NCBI GenBank assembly: GCA_035714365.1
Contig: DASTMB010000020.1
Coordinates: 1-42,898 of the forward strand
DNA: 42,898 bases
Source of the DNA: Mycobacteriales bacterium
Lineage (GTDB): Bacteria > Actinomycetota > Actinomycetes > BP-191
Direction of reading: 5' to 3'
A program made the position numbers and the translations under genes. A model generated the notes under the pieces. It was given only the letters and a program-made list of their open reading frames with translations, was not told the origin of the DNA and did no database searches. Positions within the stretch are counted from its first letter, which is position 1. Each line of letters starts with the position of its first letter. Shown here one piece after another: positions 31,970 to 40,197 of the stretch.

Positions 31970-32827
31970 TCAGCCGGTGCCGGCGAGGCGGCGGCGGCGC
32001 GGCTGCCGGTCGTCCGGTGGCAGCCCGGCGGCGCGCGCCCGCGCGTCGCGCACCGGCGGCCCCTCCCGCACGTGCGCGGGCACGAGCAGCAGCGACCGCC
32101 GCAACGCCCGCACCGCCGCCGTCGCGGCCACGTCGCCGGCCGGCGTGGCCGGCAGCCCGTAGAGGCGGCGGGCCCAGCGCGGCAGCAGCGCGAACGCCGT
32201 CCCCGCGATCGTCGCCCAGAGCGGCTTCGCGGCGGCCAGCCAGGCGTTCGGCATCGGCGGCAGCAGCACGAACGCCGCCGCCCGCCGCGCCTCGGCCGTC
32301 GCCCGCAGCTCGGGTCGCATCGCCTCGAAGTACGCCGCCAGCTCGGCGACCGACCCCGGCACCGCCGCCGGGTCGAGGCCGACGAGCCGCGCGGCGACCC
32401 GCTGCTCGGTGACGTACCCGTCCGCCTCGGCGGCGGTGAGCGGCCCGCCCGCGCGCCGGTACGTCGACAGGAACGAGTCGACCAGGCAGCAGTGCACCCA
32501 CCGCAGCAGCTCCGGGTCGGCCACCCGGTACGCCGCGCCGCTCTCCGGCTCGACGCCGTGCAGCGGCCGGTGGATGCCCCGGACGCGGGCGGCCGCGCGT
32601 TCGGCCTGGGCGGTCGTCCCGAACGACACGGTCGTGACGTAGCCGACGGTCCGCATCAGCCGGCCCCACGGGTCGTCGCGGAAGCTCGAGTGCTGCGCGA
32701 CGCCCGCCATCGCGAGCGGGTGCAACGCCTGGAGGTGCAGCGCGCGCAGGCCGCCGACGCCCATCACCGGGTCGGCGTGCACCCGCCAGGTCAGGCTCGC
32801 CGGCCCGAAGAGTCCCTCGTCGCCCAC
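31970..32827 (-). CDS. DUF2236 / MpaB-type oxygenase-like protein
   Basis: The 285-residue protein has the DUF2236 layout: FGPASLTWRVHADPVMGVGG at the N-terminus, ALHPLAMAGVAQHSSFRDDP, then TVSFGTTAQAERAAARVRGIH and WVHCCLVDSFLSTYRR. The family includes the latex-clearing-protein-like haem oxygenase MpaB, with conserved histidines (here His in ALHPLAM, RGIHRP and WVHCC) likely binding haem or metal. The C-terminus is Arg/Pro-rich and low in complexity. The GTG 32827 start gives the family N-terminus. Confidence 0.9.
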   Translation of the reverse strand: MGDEGLFGPASLTWRVHADPVMGVGGLRALHLQALHPLAMAGVAQHSSFRDDPWGRLMRTVGYVTTVSFGTTAQAERAAARVRGIHRPLHGVEPESGAAYRVADPELLRWVHCCLVDSFLSTYRRAGGPLTAAEADGYVTEQRVAARLVGLDPAAVPGSVAELAAYFEAMRPELRATAEARRAAAFVLLPPMPNAWLAAAKPLWATIAGTAFALLPRWARRLYGLPATPAGDVAATAAVRALRRSLLLVPAHVREGPPVRDARARAAGLPPDDRQPRRRRLAGTG

Positions 32828-32920
32828 CCGTCGAGCATGGCACCCGCGCCGGCCGGGCGCCGCTCGGCGCGAGCCGTAGGCTGGCGCTCTCAACACCGCC
32901 CGCACCCGAGAGGCCCGCCC

Positions 32921-33259
32921 GTGTCCGTCGTGAAGATCAACGTCCTGACCGTGACGCCGGAGCTGCGGGAGACGCTGGAGCAGCGGTTCGCCGCGCGGGC
33001 CGGGGCGGTCGAGGGCAGCGACGGGTTCGAGTGGTTCGAGCTGCTCCGCCCGGCCGAGGGCACCGACCGCTACCTCGTCTACACGCGCTGGCGCGACGAG
33101 GAGTCGTTCCAGGCGTGGCTGGCCGGGCAGTCGCACGGCGGCGGCGCGCCTGCCGCGCACGCGGGCGGCGGCCCCGGCGGCGAGCGCCCGCAGCCGGCCG
33201 CGAGCGGGTCGGAGCTGTGGTCGTTCGAGGTCGTGCAGTCGGCGGGGCCGCGCCAGTAG
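32921..33259 (+). CDS. Antibiotic-biosynthesis-monooxygenase (ABM) domain protein
   Basis: The 112-residue dimeric alpha+beta barrel protein shows VKINVLTVTPELRETLEQRF, EWFELLRP and YLVYTRWRDEESFQAWLAG, all typical of ABM/HmoA-like domains. Some members degrade haem. A Gly/Ala-rich low-complexity insertion (GGGAPAAHAGGGPGG) separates the last strand from the core. GTG 32921 is the start. It ends 3 bp before the convergent SDR gene stop. Confidence 0.9.
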   Translation: MSVVKINVLTVTPELRETLEQRFAARAGAVEGSDGFEWFELLRPAEGTDRYLVYTRWRDEESFQAWLAGQSHGGGAPAAHAGGGPGGERPQPAASGSELWSFEVVQSAGPRQ

Positions 33260-33262
33260 GGG

Positions 33263-34024
33263 CTAGGAGCGCAGGTACGACGCGCCGTTGACGTCGACGA
33301 TCGTCCCGGTCGCGAACGCCGCCTCCGGCGACGCCAGGAACAGCACCGCGTGCGCGACCTCCTCCGGCCGCGCCACCCGCCCGTACGGGCTCTGCTCGCG
33401 GATCGCCGCGCCCTCCGGCCCGGCGAGGTACGGCGCCGCCATGTCGGTCTCCACGAAGCCCGGCGCGACGGTGCCGACGCTGATGCCGAACGGCGCGAGC
33501 GCGAGCGCCAGCGACTGGCCGAGGGCGTTCAGCCCGGCCTTGCTGGCGGCGTACGCCGGGTGGTCCGGCTCGCCGCGGAACGCGCCGCGCGAGGAGACGT
33601 TGACGATCGCGCCGCCGCCGCGCTCGCGCAGGTGCGGGACGGCGCACCAGCAGGCGTTGGCGGCGCCGACCAGGTTGGTGGCCAGCGTGCGCGACCAGGC
33701 GTCCTGCCACTGCTCGTACGACGCCCGCGCGACCGGGTGCGCGTCGAGGTAGACGCCGGCGTTGTTGACGAGCACGTCCAGGCCGCCGAGCGACCCGGCC
33801 GCGGTGTCGACCATCGTCCGCACCGCCGCCGCGTCGGCCAGGTCGGCCTGCACGGTGACGTGCCCCTCGCCGGACAGCGCGGTGACGGTCGCGGCGGCCT
33901 CGGCGGCGCCGGCGTTGTAGTGGACGGCGACCCGCGCGCCCGCCACCGCGAACGCCACCGCCACCGCCCGCCCGATCCCGCGCGACGCCCCGGTGACGAG
34001 CACCGACCGGCCGGCGAACGTCAC
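33263..34024 (-). CDS. Short-chain dehydrogenase/reductase (SDR)
   Basis: Classical SDR of 253 residues. The NAD(P)-binding TGASRGIG motif, NNAG, the catalytic YAASKAG (Tyr-x3-Lys) with an upstream Ser in NVSSRG, and the C-terminal PG motif are present. It could reduce 3-oxoacyl-CoA/ACP (FabG-like) or other carbonyls. GTG 34024 overlaps the stop of the upstream alpha/beta hydrolase gene (GTGA), so they are translated together. Confidence 0.94.
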   Translation of the reverse strand: MTFAGRSVLVTGASRGIGRAVAVAFAVAGARVAVHYNAGAAEAAATVTALSGEGHVTVQADLADAAAVRTMVDTAAGSLGGLDVLVNNAGVYLDAHPVARASYEQWQDAWSRTLATNLVGAANACWCAVPHLRERGGGAIVNVSSRGAFRGEPDHPAYAASKAGLNALGQSLALALAPFGISVGTVAPGFVETDMAAPYLAGPEGAAIREQSPYGRVARPEEVAHAVLFLASPEAAFATGTIVDVNGASYLRS

Positions 34025-34851
34025 GCCACGCCCCACGCGTCGAGCAGCGCGCGCGCCGTCTCGACCGGGCGTTCGGCGGCGGGGGAGTGCAGCGCGCCGG
34101 GCACGACGACGCACGGCGCGCCGAGCCGCTCGGCCATGTCCCGCTGCACGTCCACCGGCCACGCGTCGTCGTGCTCGCCGCAGAGGACGACGGTGCGGAC
34201 GCCGGACGCGCGCAGCGCCGCGGTGCGGTCCGGCTCGTGCCGGACCTCGTACCCCATGACCCGCAGGCCGACGACGCTGCTGCCGACGAACCGCCGCCGC
34301 AGGAACGCCGCCAGCTCGCCGTCCGGCGCGACCGGCGACTGCGCCAGGATCGCGTCGAACACCGCCTCCGGGCCGTACGTGTCGAGCACCGGCTCCAGCG
34401 CCACCATCGCGTCCACCTGCGGCCCGGCCAGCCCGGCCGGCCCGGAGTCCATGAGCACGAGCGAGGCGAACGCCTCCGGCGCCGCGATCGCGGCCGCCCG
34501 CGCGACCAGCCCGCCGAAGCTGTGCCCGACGACGTGCGCCGGACCGTCGCCGAGCGCGGCCAGCAGCTCGACCAGCTCGGCGGCGAGCGCGTCGACGGTG
34601 TACGCGGCCTGGTCGTCCGGGCCGTGCGACTCGAACTGCCCGCGCTGGTCGTACGCGACGTAGCGCACGCCCGCCTCGGCCAGCGGCGCCGCGAGCAGCG
34701 CGAAGTCCTCCTTGCTGCCGGTGAAGCCGGGGACGAACACCGCCGTCGCCTCCGCCGCCCCCACCGGCGCCACGTCGTGCACGGCCAGGTCTCCCCGCGT
34801 CACGCGTACGTGCCGCGTGGGCAGCGGCACCAGCGTCAGTCCCATGGTCAC
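34021..34851 (-). CDS. Alpha/beta hydrolase
   Basis: The 276-residue enzyme has the hydrolase fold: oxyanion strand VFVPGFTGSKEDF, nucleophile Ser111 in GHSFGG, the acid in CGEHDDAWP and the His in GALHSPAAE. Likely an esterase or lipase-like hydrolase of unknown substrate. The GTG start 34851 follows TACGAT at 6 bp on the minus strand, a leaderless-type arrangement; ATG two codons later is an alternative. It is co-translated with the SDR gene downstream. Confidence 0.92.
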   Translation of the reverse strand: MTMGLTLVPLPTRHVRVTRGDLAVHDVAPVGAAEATAVFVPGFTGSKEDFALLAAPLAEAGVRYVAYDQRGQFESHGPDDQAAYTVDALAAELVELLAALGDGPAHVVGHSFGGLVARAAAIAAPEAFASLVLMDSGPAGLAGPQVDAMVALEPVLDTYGPEAVFDAILAQSPVAPDGELAAFLRRRFVGSSVVGLRVMGYEVRHEPDRTAALRASGVRTVVLCGEHDDAWPVDVQRDMAERLGAPCVVVPGALHSPAAERPVETARALLDAWGVA

Positions 34852-34857
34852 GGGTGC

Positions 34858-34863
34858 ATCGTA
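34858..34863 (-). promoter_or_regulatory. -10 box TACGAT of the hydrolase-SDR operon
   Basis: On the minus strand TACGAT ends 6 bp before GTG 34851, in the 31-bp gap after the phosphodiesterase gene. No Shine-Dalgarno sequence is visible. Confidence 0.4.
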
Positions 34864-34882
34864 GGCAAGCGGTGCGCCGCGT

Positions 34883-35380
34883 TCACCGGGGGTCGACCCG
34901 GTGCCAGGCCACCTCGGCCGCGCCGCCGGCGAACGTCGCCTCCACCCACGTCCCCGCCGGCTGCCGCCGGCGGTCGGTCGGCGAGCCCGGGTTGAGCAGC
35001 CGCAGGCCGCCCGGCGTCGTGGTGTCCCACGGGATGTGGCTGTGCCCGAAGACGAGCAGGTCGGCGGTGCCGCCGTAGGTCGCGTCCATCCGCCGCTCCC
35101 GCCCGGCGGACGCGCCGGTCTCGTGCACGACGGCCACCCGAACGCCGCCGAGGTCGGCGCGCGCCACCTCGGGGAGGACCGCGCGGATGTCGGGACCGTC
35201 GTTGTTGCCGAAGACGCCGACCAGCCGTGCCCGCGCGGCGATCTCCTCGACGAGGGAGGCGGCGACCCAGTCGCCGGCGTGGATCACGACGTCAGCGGCG
35301 TCGATGGCGGCCCACAGCGCGGCCGGCAGGTCCCGCGCGCGGCGCGGGACGTGGGTGTCGGCGAGGACGACGGCGCGCAC
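34883..35380 (-). CDS. YfcE-like calcineurin-type phosphodiesterase
   Basis: The 165-residue metallophosphoesterase carries the complete metal ligands: ADTHVP, HAGDWV, GNNDGPD, and GHSHIP. YfcE-like enzymes hydrolyse phosphodiesters in vitro. The GTG 35380 start gives the motif DTH near residue 8. It follows the Cys-rich gene by 22 bp on the same strand and may be in one operon with it. Confidence 0.94.
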   Translation of the reverse strand: MRAVVLADTHVPRRARDLPAALWAAIDAADVVIHAGDWVAASLVEEIAARARLVGVFGNNDGPDIRAVLPEVARADLGGVRVAVVHETGASAGRERRMDATYGGTADLLVFGHSHIPWDTTTPGGLRLLNPGSPTDRRRQPAGTWVEATFAGGAAEVAWHRVDPR

Positions 35381-35402
35381 GCCGTCGTTCCTGCCCCGCG
35401 GG

Positions 35403-35846
35403 TCAGACCCGCGAACGCACCTCGTCCACGGACAGGTGCGGGACGTTCATGTCGGTGACGCCGTCGAGGCGGCCGCAGCCGACGCAGCGGACGGCGAGGG
35501 CGAGCCAGGTGACGGTGGTGCCGCTCTCGACGTGCAGCCCGGCCGCGAGCTCGAACATGGACTGCCCGCAGGTGAGGCAGGCGTGCATCGGCGGGTGCGT
35601 CCAGTGCTCCGCCGAGTCGAGCAGGTGGTGCACGTCGCCGCAGGCGAGGCAGCGGCGGCGCGCGACGGCGTTGGCCGGGTCGGCCTCGACGTAGAACCAG
35701 GTCATCGCGTCGTCGCCGTCGTGCACCGGGTTCAGGCAGCGGCAGAGCAGCGTGAGGTTCACCGGGGGGCAGCCCTGGAGCCCCTCGAGCCAGTGCTGGA
35801 GGTCGTCGCTGTCCTCGCCGAGCGCGTTGCCGGCCACCTTCTGCAT
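35403..35846 (-). CDS. Cys-rich probable zinc-binding protein
   Basis: The 147-residue protein contains three CxxC pairs (CLAC, CLTC, CVGC) plus isolated Cys and His residues in the C-terminal two-thirds, indicating one or two zinc sites. The N-terminal part (GNALGEDSDDLQHWLEGL) is helical. I recognise no named family. The start is ATG 35846; a GTG at 35852 (two codons earlier) is possible. The helicase gene lies 43 bp upstream on the same strand, so this gene may be transcribed after it. Confidence 0.75.
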   Translation of the reverse strand: MQKVAGNALGEDSDDLQHWLEGLQGCPPVNLTLLCRCLNPVHDGDDAMTWFYVEADPANAVARRRCLACGDVHHLLDSAEHWTHPPMHACLTCGQSMFELAAGLHVESGTTVTWLALAVRCVGCGRLDGVTDMNVPHLSVDEVRSRV

Positions 35847-35889
35847 CGTCACGCGTACAACGTCGGCCGCGCGCGGCGCGCTCTTGAGG

Positions 35890-37398
35890 TCAGCCCTCCG
35901 CGGGTGCGGAGCCGGCGCCGCCGCCACGGCCGCGGCCGCCCCGGCGGCGGCGCCGCCGCGTGGCCCCGTCGCCCTCGGCGGTGGCCGTCGCGGCGGGCGC
36001 GTCGGCCGTCGCGGCCTCCCCGGCCGCCCCGGCGCGGGTACGCCGCCGCGGCCGGGCGCGCGCGGGCACGCGGGCGAGCGGGTTGCCGTCGTCGGACGCG
36101 GCCGGCGCCTCGGCGTGGCGGGTGCCGGTGTGGGCGCCGGCCTTGCGCCGCCGCCCGGTCTCGCCGATGTCCTCGATCTCCTCGGCGGCCAGCCCGGCGC
36201 GGGTGCGCTGGGCGCGCGGGAGCAGGCCCTTCGCCTCGCGCGGGATGTCGAGCGCCTCGTAGAGGTGCGGCGAGGACGAGTACGTCTCCGGCGGGTCCGG
36301 GAACGGCAGCGACAGCGCCTTGTTGATCTCGGTCCACTTCGGCAGGTCGTCCCAGTCGACGAACGTCACGGCGACGCCGCTCTCGCCCGCGCGGCCGGTG
36401 CGGCCGATCCGGTGCAGGTAGGTCTTCTCGTCGTCCGGGCACTGGTAGTTGACGACGTGCGTCACGCCCGCGATGTCGATGCCGCGGGCCGCGACGTCGG
36501 TCGCGACGAGCACGTCGATCTTGCCGGAGCGGAACGCCCGCAGCACCTGCTCGCGGGCCCCCTGCGCCAGGTCGCCGTGGACGGCGCCGGCGGCGAAGCC
36601 GCGCTCGACCAGGTCGGTGCCGACCTTGTCGCAGCCGCGCTTGGTGCGGCAGAAGACCATGGTCAGCCCGCGCCCCTCCGCCTGGAGGAGCCGCGCGAGC
36701 ATCTCGACCTTGTCGAGCGCGTGCGCGCGGAACACGTGCTGCCGCGTCGTCGGGACGGTCTGCTCCTCGTGCGCCTCCTCCGCCCGGATGTGCACGGGCT
36801 GCTTCAGGAAGCGGCGGGCCAGCGTGATGATCGGCCCCGGCATCGTCGCCGAGAACAGCAGCGTCTGCCGGTCCGGGTCGGGCGTCAGCGCGAGGATCTT
36901 CTCAACGTCCGGCAGGAAGCCGAGGTCGAGCATCTCGTCGGCCTCGTCCAGCACGAGGATGCGCACGCCGGCCAGGTCGAGCCGGCCCTGGCGGGCCAGG
37001 TCGAGCAGCCGGCCGGGCGTGCCGACGACGACGTCGACGCCGTTGCGCAGCGCCTCGACCTGCGGCTCGAACGCCCGCCCGCCGTAGATGGCGGTGACGC
37101 GGACGCCGGAGGACTTGCCGGCCTTGGTGAGGTCGCTCGCGACCTGGACGCAGAGCTCGCGGGTCGGGACCACGACGAGCGCCTGCACGGCGTCGCCGCC
37201 GGGCTCGATGCGCTGGAGCAGCGGGACGCCGAACGCCAGCGTCTTGCCGGTGCCCGTCCGGGCCTGGCCGATGAGGTCCGCGCCGGTGAGCGCGATGGGG
37301 ATGGTGAGCTCCTGGATCGGGAACGCCTCGGTGATCCCGAGCGCGCCGAGCGCGGAGGCGATCTCCGGTGCGGCGCCGAGTGCGGCGAACGTGGACAG
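35890..37398 (-). CDS. rhlE: DEAD-box RNA helicase (RhlE-like), apparent CTG start
   Basis: ATP-dependent RNA helicase. The helicase core is complete only if translation begins at CTG 37398 (502 residues): Q motif FPIQ (Gln29), ARTGTGKT (46-53), VPTREL, DEAD in LDEADEML, SATMP and HRIGRTGR. The first ATG/GTG/TTG in frame after the upstream TGA (37416-37414) is GTG 37188, which would delete the Q motif and Walker A. GGAAGG precedes the CTG by 7 nt and is the only ribosome site. The C-terminal tail is Arg/Gly-rich (RRRRRRGGRGRGGG), as in RNA-binding helicases. A near-cognate ACG or a sequencing frameshift are alternatives. The mycobacterial counterpart is Rv3211-like by neighbourhood. Confidence 0.88.
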   Translation of the reverse strand: MSTFAALGAAPEIASALGALGITEAFPIQELTIPIALTGADLIGQARTGTGKTLAFGVPLLQRIEPGGDAVQALVVVPTRELCVQVASDLTKAGKSSGVRVTAIYGGRAFEPQVEALRNGVDVVVGTPGRLLDLARQGRLDLAGVRILVLDEADEMLDLGFLPDVEKILALTPDPDRQTLLFSATMPGPIITLARRFLKQPVHIRAEEAHEEQTVPTTRQHVFRAHALDKVEMLARLLQAEGRGLTMVFCRTKRGCDKVGTDLVERGFAAGAVHGDLAQGAREQVLRAFRSGKIDVLVATDVAARGIDIAGVTHVVNYQCPDDEKTYLHRIGRTGRAGESGVAVTFVDWDDLPKWTEINKALSLPFPDPPETYSSSPHLYEALDIPREAKGLLPRAQRTRAGLAAEEIEDIGETGRRRKAGAHTGTRHAEAPAASDDGNPLARVPARARPRRRTRAGAAGEAATADAPAATATAEGDGATRRRRRRGGRGRGGGAGSAPAEG

Positions 37399-37608
37399 GG
37401 CAGAGCCTTCCGTTCAGGCTCGGCTTCCTTCGGGCGCTGGCAGCGGCCCGGGTGGTCCCGGGGCGACGCGCGATCGAGGCCGAGCGGCGTTGGAGGGAGC
37501 GGACCGTCTCCAGGCCGCTCGTCCACCGGCACGACGTGCCGGTGCGTTCGTTCCGGCCCCAGTCTACTCCCCGCCGAACCAAGCCGGGCGGAACGGGCTC
37601 TTCCCGGC
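37399..37608 (-). promoter_or_regulatory. Leader region of the helicase gene with two hairpins
   Basis: The 210 bp between helicase and the divergent subtilase contain no gene. On the minus transcript a perfect 9-bp hairpin lies at 37524-37544, and a GAGCC/GGCTC stem (37417-37421 with 37403-37407) contains the GGAAGG ribosome site partly in its loop, close to the CTG. A TAGACT box near 37562-37567 could be the -10, giving a leader of about 150 nt. Helicase leaders often autoregulate. Confidence 0.45.
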
Positions 37609-39009
37609 ATGGCCGCCAAGATCGCCGTCGCGCTCGCGCTCGCCGCCGCCGCGACCGCCGCCCCCGCCCGCGCCGCCGCGCCAACGCCCCCGCCGACCGC
37701 CGTCGTCGCGGTCGTGGACAGCGGGATCGACCCGTACCACGCGGCGTTCCGTGACCGGTCGCCGCTCGCGTACCGGCACCCGTCGACGTACCTCCCGGGG
37801 TACCCGCGCAACGCCGTCGCGCTGCGGCTGACGCTCGACACGGCCGACTACTGGGCGGCCGTGCGCGCCGACTGCGCGCGCGTCTGGTCCAAGGTGAAGC
37901 CGGGCGTCCTCTACTGGTTCCCCGGCACGCGGATCGTCGGCGCGGCGAGCTTCGACCTCACGCGCGGCGTCGCGAGCTGCGACGCCGACCACCCCGGCGG
38001 CGGGCCGGTGCTGGACGAGCTCGGCCACGGCACGATGACCGCCTCCCGCGCGGTCGGCGCGCCGCACGGCGCCTGCCCGGCCTGCCGCGTCGTCTCCGTG
38101 CAGTTCCAGACCGGCTACGGCATCGCCAACGCCGTCGAGGCCCGCGACTCGGCCGTGCGCTCGCTGCGCTGGGCCGCCGGCAACGCCTCCTGGATCGACG
38201 CGCAGTCCAACTCGTGGGGGCCGCTGCCCGCGTACGACCCGACCGGCGAGGGCGGGCTGTTCTTCGACGACAAGGAGACCGCGAAGGCGGCCGAGGAGAC
38301 CGCGCGGGCGCACCTCGCGTTCTGGTCGTCCGGCAACGGCGCCGGCGGCATCGGCGGCTTCGTCGGCATGCCCACCGTCGCCAACGCGCACATGACGCCG
38401 TCGGTGATCCGCGTCGGCGGCTACGACTCCGGCTACGTCGAGACCTGGCCCGGCTTCACCCCGCACGCCGTCGCCGACGCCTGCGACTCGTGGGCCGCGC
38501 AGGCGCAGACCACGCGGACGTTCGGCGAGCGTGTCGGCGGCGGCACGTCCGCCGCGTCGCCGTGGGTCGCCGGCACCGCCGCGTCGTACCTCGTCCACGC
38601 CCGCGGCCTCGCCGCCGACCACCGCACCGGCGTCCGGGCCGGCGCCGTCGTCCGCGGCCGCCGTACCCGCTCCGGGCCGCTGTCTGACGGCGTGCTCACG
38701 CTCGCCGAGTGGCGCGACGTCGCGCTGAAGACGCTGTCCGCGCACCCGGTGGCGCAGCCCGACGACGGCCCCGCCTGCACCGGTGACCCGATGTACGGCC
38801 CGGTGCCGGTGAAGTGGTCGGACGTGCCGGCCGCCGCGCCGACGTACCCGCTCATCGGCTACGGCGGCGCCGACGCGCCCGCCGCGGCCCTCGCGCGCCG
38901 CGTCCTCGCCGGCACCGCGCCGCTGCCGGACCGCGCCGACGCCGACGCGTTCTTCGCCGCCGACGCGCAGGCGCGGGAGGCGGCGCACACCGTGTTCGGC
39001 GGCGTATAG
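37609..39009 (+). CDS. Secreted subtilase (S8 serine protease)
   Basis: The 466-residue protein has a signal peptide (KIAVALALAAAATAAPARA, cleavage near residue 24) and the subtilisin triad: Asp37 in VVDSGID, His140 in ELGHGTM, Ser314 in GGTSAASPW, with the oxyanion Asn in SSGNGAG. There is no propeptide of ordinary length between signal and catalytic Asp, which is unusual. Residues about 330-466 form a C-terminal extension with a Cys pair but no known domain. ATG 37609 is the start. It is divergent from the helicase gene. Confidence 0.92.
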   Translation: MAAKIAVALALAAAATAAPARAAAPTPPPTAVVAVVDSGIDPYHAAFRDRSPLAYRHPSTYLPGYPRNAVALRLTLDTADYWAAVRADCARVWSKVKPGVLYWFPGTRIVGAASFDLTRGVASCDADHPGGGPVLDELGHGTMTASRAVGAPHGACPACRVVSVQFQTGYGIANAVEARDSAVRSLRWAAGNASWIDAQSNSWGPLPAYDPTGEGGLFFDDKETAKAAEETARAHLAFWSSGNGAGGIGGFVGMPTVANAHMTPSVIRVGGYDSGYVETWPGFTPHAVADACDSWAAQAQTTRTFGERVGGGTSAASPWVAGTAASYLVHARGLAADHRTGVRAGAVVRGRRTRSGPLSDGVLTLAEWRDVALKTLSAHPVAQPDDGPACTGDPMYGPVPVKWSDVPAAAPTYPLIGYGGADAPAAALARRVLAGTAPLPDRADADAFFAADAQAREAAHTVFGGV

Positions 39010-39012
39010 CCT
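39007..39012 (+). promoter_or_regulatory. -10 box TAGCCT overlapping the subtilase stop codon
   Basis: TAGCCT (its TAG is the subtilase stop) ends 7 bp before GTG 39020, so the ferritin-like gene may have its own leaderless transcript. Confidence 0.4.
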
Positions 39013-39019
39013 GCGACGC

Positions 39020-39667
39020 GTGCCCGATGCCACCCGCGACGCCGTCGTCGAGCTGCTGGGGGTGCTCGCGTACGGCGAGCTGATCGCGTTCGAACGCCTC
39101 GCCACCGACTCCGCGCTCGCCCCCACCGTCACCGACAAGGCCGAGCTGGCCGCGATGGCGGTCGCCGAGTTCTCCCACTACGAACGCATCGTCGACCGGC
39201 TGCGCACCATGGGGGAGGACCCGGAGGCGGCGATGGAGCCGTTCGTCGGGGCGCTGGACGAGTTCCACGAGATGACCGCGCCGAGCGACTGGTACGAGGG
39301 GCTGATCAAGGCCTACGTCGGCGACGGGCTGGTGCAGGACTTCTACCGCGAGGTCGCGCAGGTGCTCGACCCGGAGACGCGCGACTTCCTGCTCGACGTG
39401 CTCGCCGACACCGGGCACTCGTCGTTCGCCGTGGACCGGGTGCGGGCGGCGATCGACGCCGACCCGGCGATCGCCGGGCGGCTCGCGCTGTGGGCGCGGC
39501 GGCTGGTCGGGGAGGCGTTGACGCAGGCGCAGAAGGTGGCCGTGCGGCGCGACGCGCTGGCGAACCTCATCGTGGAGCGCGGGGACCTGGCGGAGATCGG
39601 GCGCATGCTGGCGCGGATCACCGACCGGCACAGCGAGCGCATGTCGGCGCTCGGACTTTCTGGCTGA
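39020..39667 (+). CDS. Ferritin-like fold protein (Rv3210c/MiaE-like)
   Basis: The 215-residue all-helical protein belongs to the actinobacterial ferritin-like group: AYGELIAFERLATDSALAP, the Glu/His-containing AVAEFSHYERI, and LADTGHSSFAVDRVRAA, with acidic and His residues placed as for a di-iron site. Its exact function is unknown; MiaE tRNA hydroxylases share the fold. In mycobacteria the counterpart (Rv3210c, from memory) lies between the helicase and the TetR gene, as here. Confidence 0.85.
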   Translation: MPDATRDAVVELLGVLAYGELIAFERLATDSALAPTVTDKAELAAMAVAEFSHYERIVDRLRTMGEDPEAAMEPFVGALDEFHEMTAPSDWYEGLIKAYVGDGLVQDFYREVAQVLDPETRDFLLDVLADTGHSSFAVDRVRAAIDADPAIAGRLALWARRLVGEALTQAQKVAVRRDALANLIVERGDLAEIGRMLARITDRHSERMSALGLSG

Positions 39668-39721
39668 GGGCCGGAGTTCGGTAGCATCCGCCGCGACGGG
39701 CGGGCAGCAGAGAGGGACGCA

Positions 39722-40066
39722 ATGGGTCGCGCGTACGACGCGTGGAAGAAGGTCCGGCAGGCGTGGGTCGAGTCCGACGCCGAGTCCTTGCGCGACGTCT
39801 ACGCGCTCGACGGCGTGTACCTCGAGGCGTTGAACCCGCCCCACGAGGGCCGCGAGATGATCTTCAGCTACATCGAGGACTTCCTCACCGCCCGGCCGAA
39901 CGTCGACATCGCGGAGACCCGCGTCATCGACGGCGGCGACGCGGTCGCGGTCGAGTGGCTGCTGTCGTACGACCAGCCGAACCGCCGCGCCACCAACCTG
40001 CGCCGGTGCTCGGTGCTGTCGGTGAACGACGCCGGCGAGGTCCAGTACCACCGCGACTACACCTGA
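39722..40066 (+). CDS. NTF2/SnoaL-like domain protein
   Basis: The 114-residue protein has the cone-shaped NTF2 fold pattern: helical YDAWKKVRQAWVESDAESL, ALDGVYLEALNPPHEGREMI and strands AVAVEWLLSYDQP and RRCSVLSVNDAGEVQYHRDY. Members are small-molecule-binding or isomerase-like proteins. ATG 39722 follows GAGAGGGA. It is separated from the ferritin-like gene by 54 bp and followed by hairpins. Confidence 0.85.
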   Translation: MGRAYDAWKKVRQAWVESDAESLRDVYALDGVYLEALNPPHEGREMIFSYIEDFLTARPNVDIAETRVIDGGDAVAVEWLLSYDQPNRRATNLRRCSVLSVNDAGEVQYHRDYT

Positions 40067-40128
40067 CAGCCAAACGCGCTCTCACCTCATGCGGGGTCCA
40101 GGATGCTGGATCGCCAGGCGGAGGAGGA

Positions 40129-40149
40129 GCGGGTAGTAGAGCTACCCGC
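40129..40149 (+). terminator. Hairpin after the NTF2-like gene
   Basis: Arms GCGGGTAG (40129-40136) and CTACCCGC (40142-40149) pair perfectly with a 5-nt loop, 62 bp after the stop. Confidence 0.45.
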
Positions 40150-40197
40150 GACGACGACAACGCCGCGAGCCGGCGTGCTGGGCACCGCCCCACAACG

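Noticed and set aside
35890-37188. Helicase starting at GTG 37188
   Set aside because: This would remove the Q motif and Walker A although the upstream codons encode both intact.
37414-37841. Programmed frameshift joining an upstream frame to the helicase
   Set aside because: The upstream alternative frame has no start with a ribosome site and no helicase-like residues; a near-cognate start explains the data more simply.
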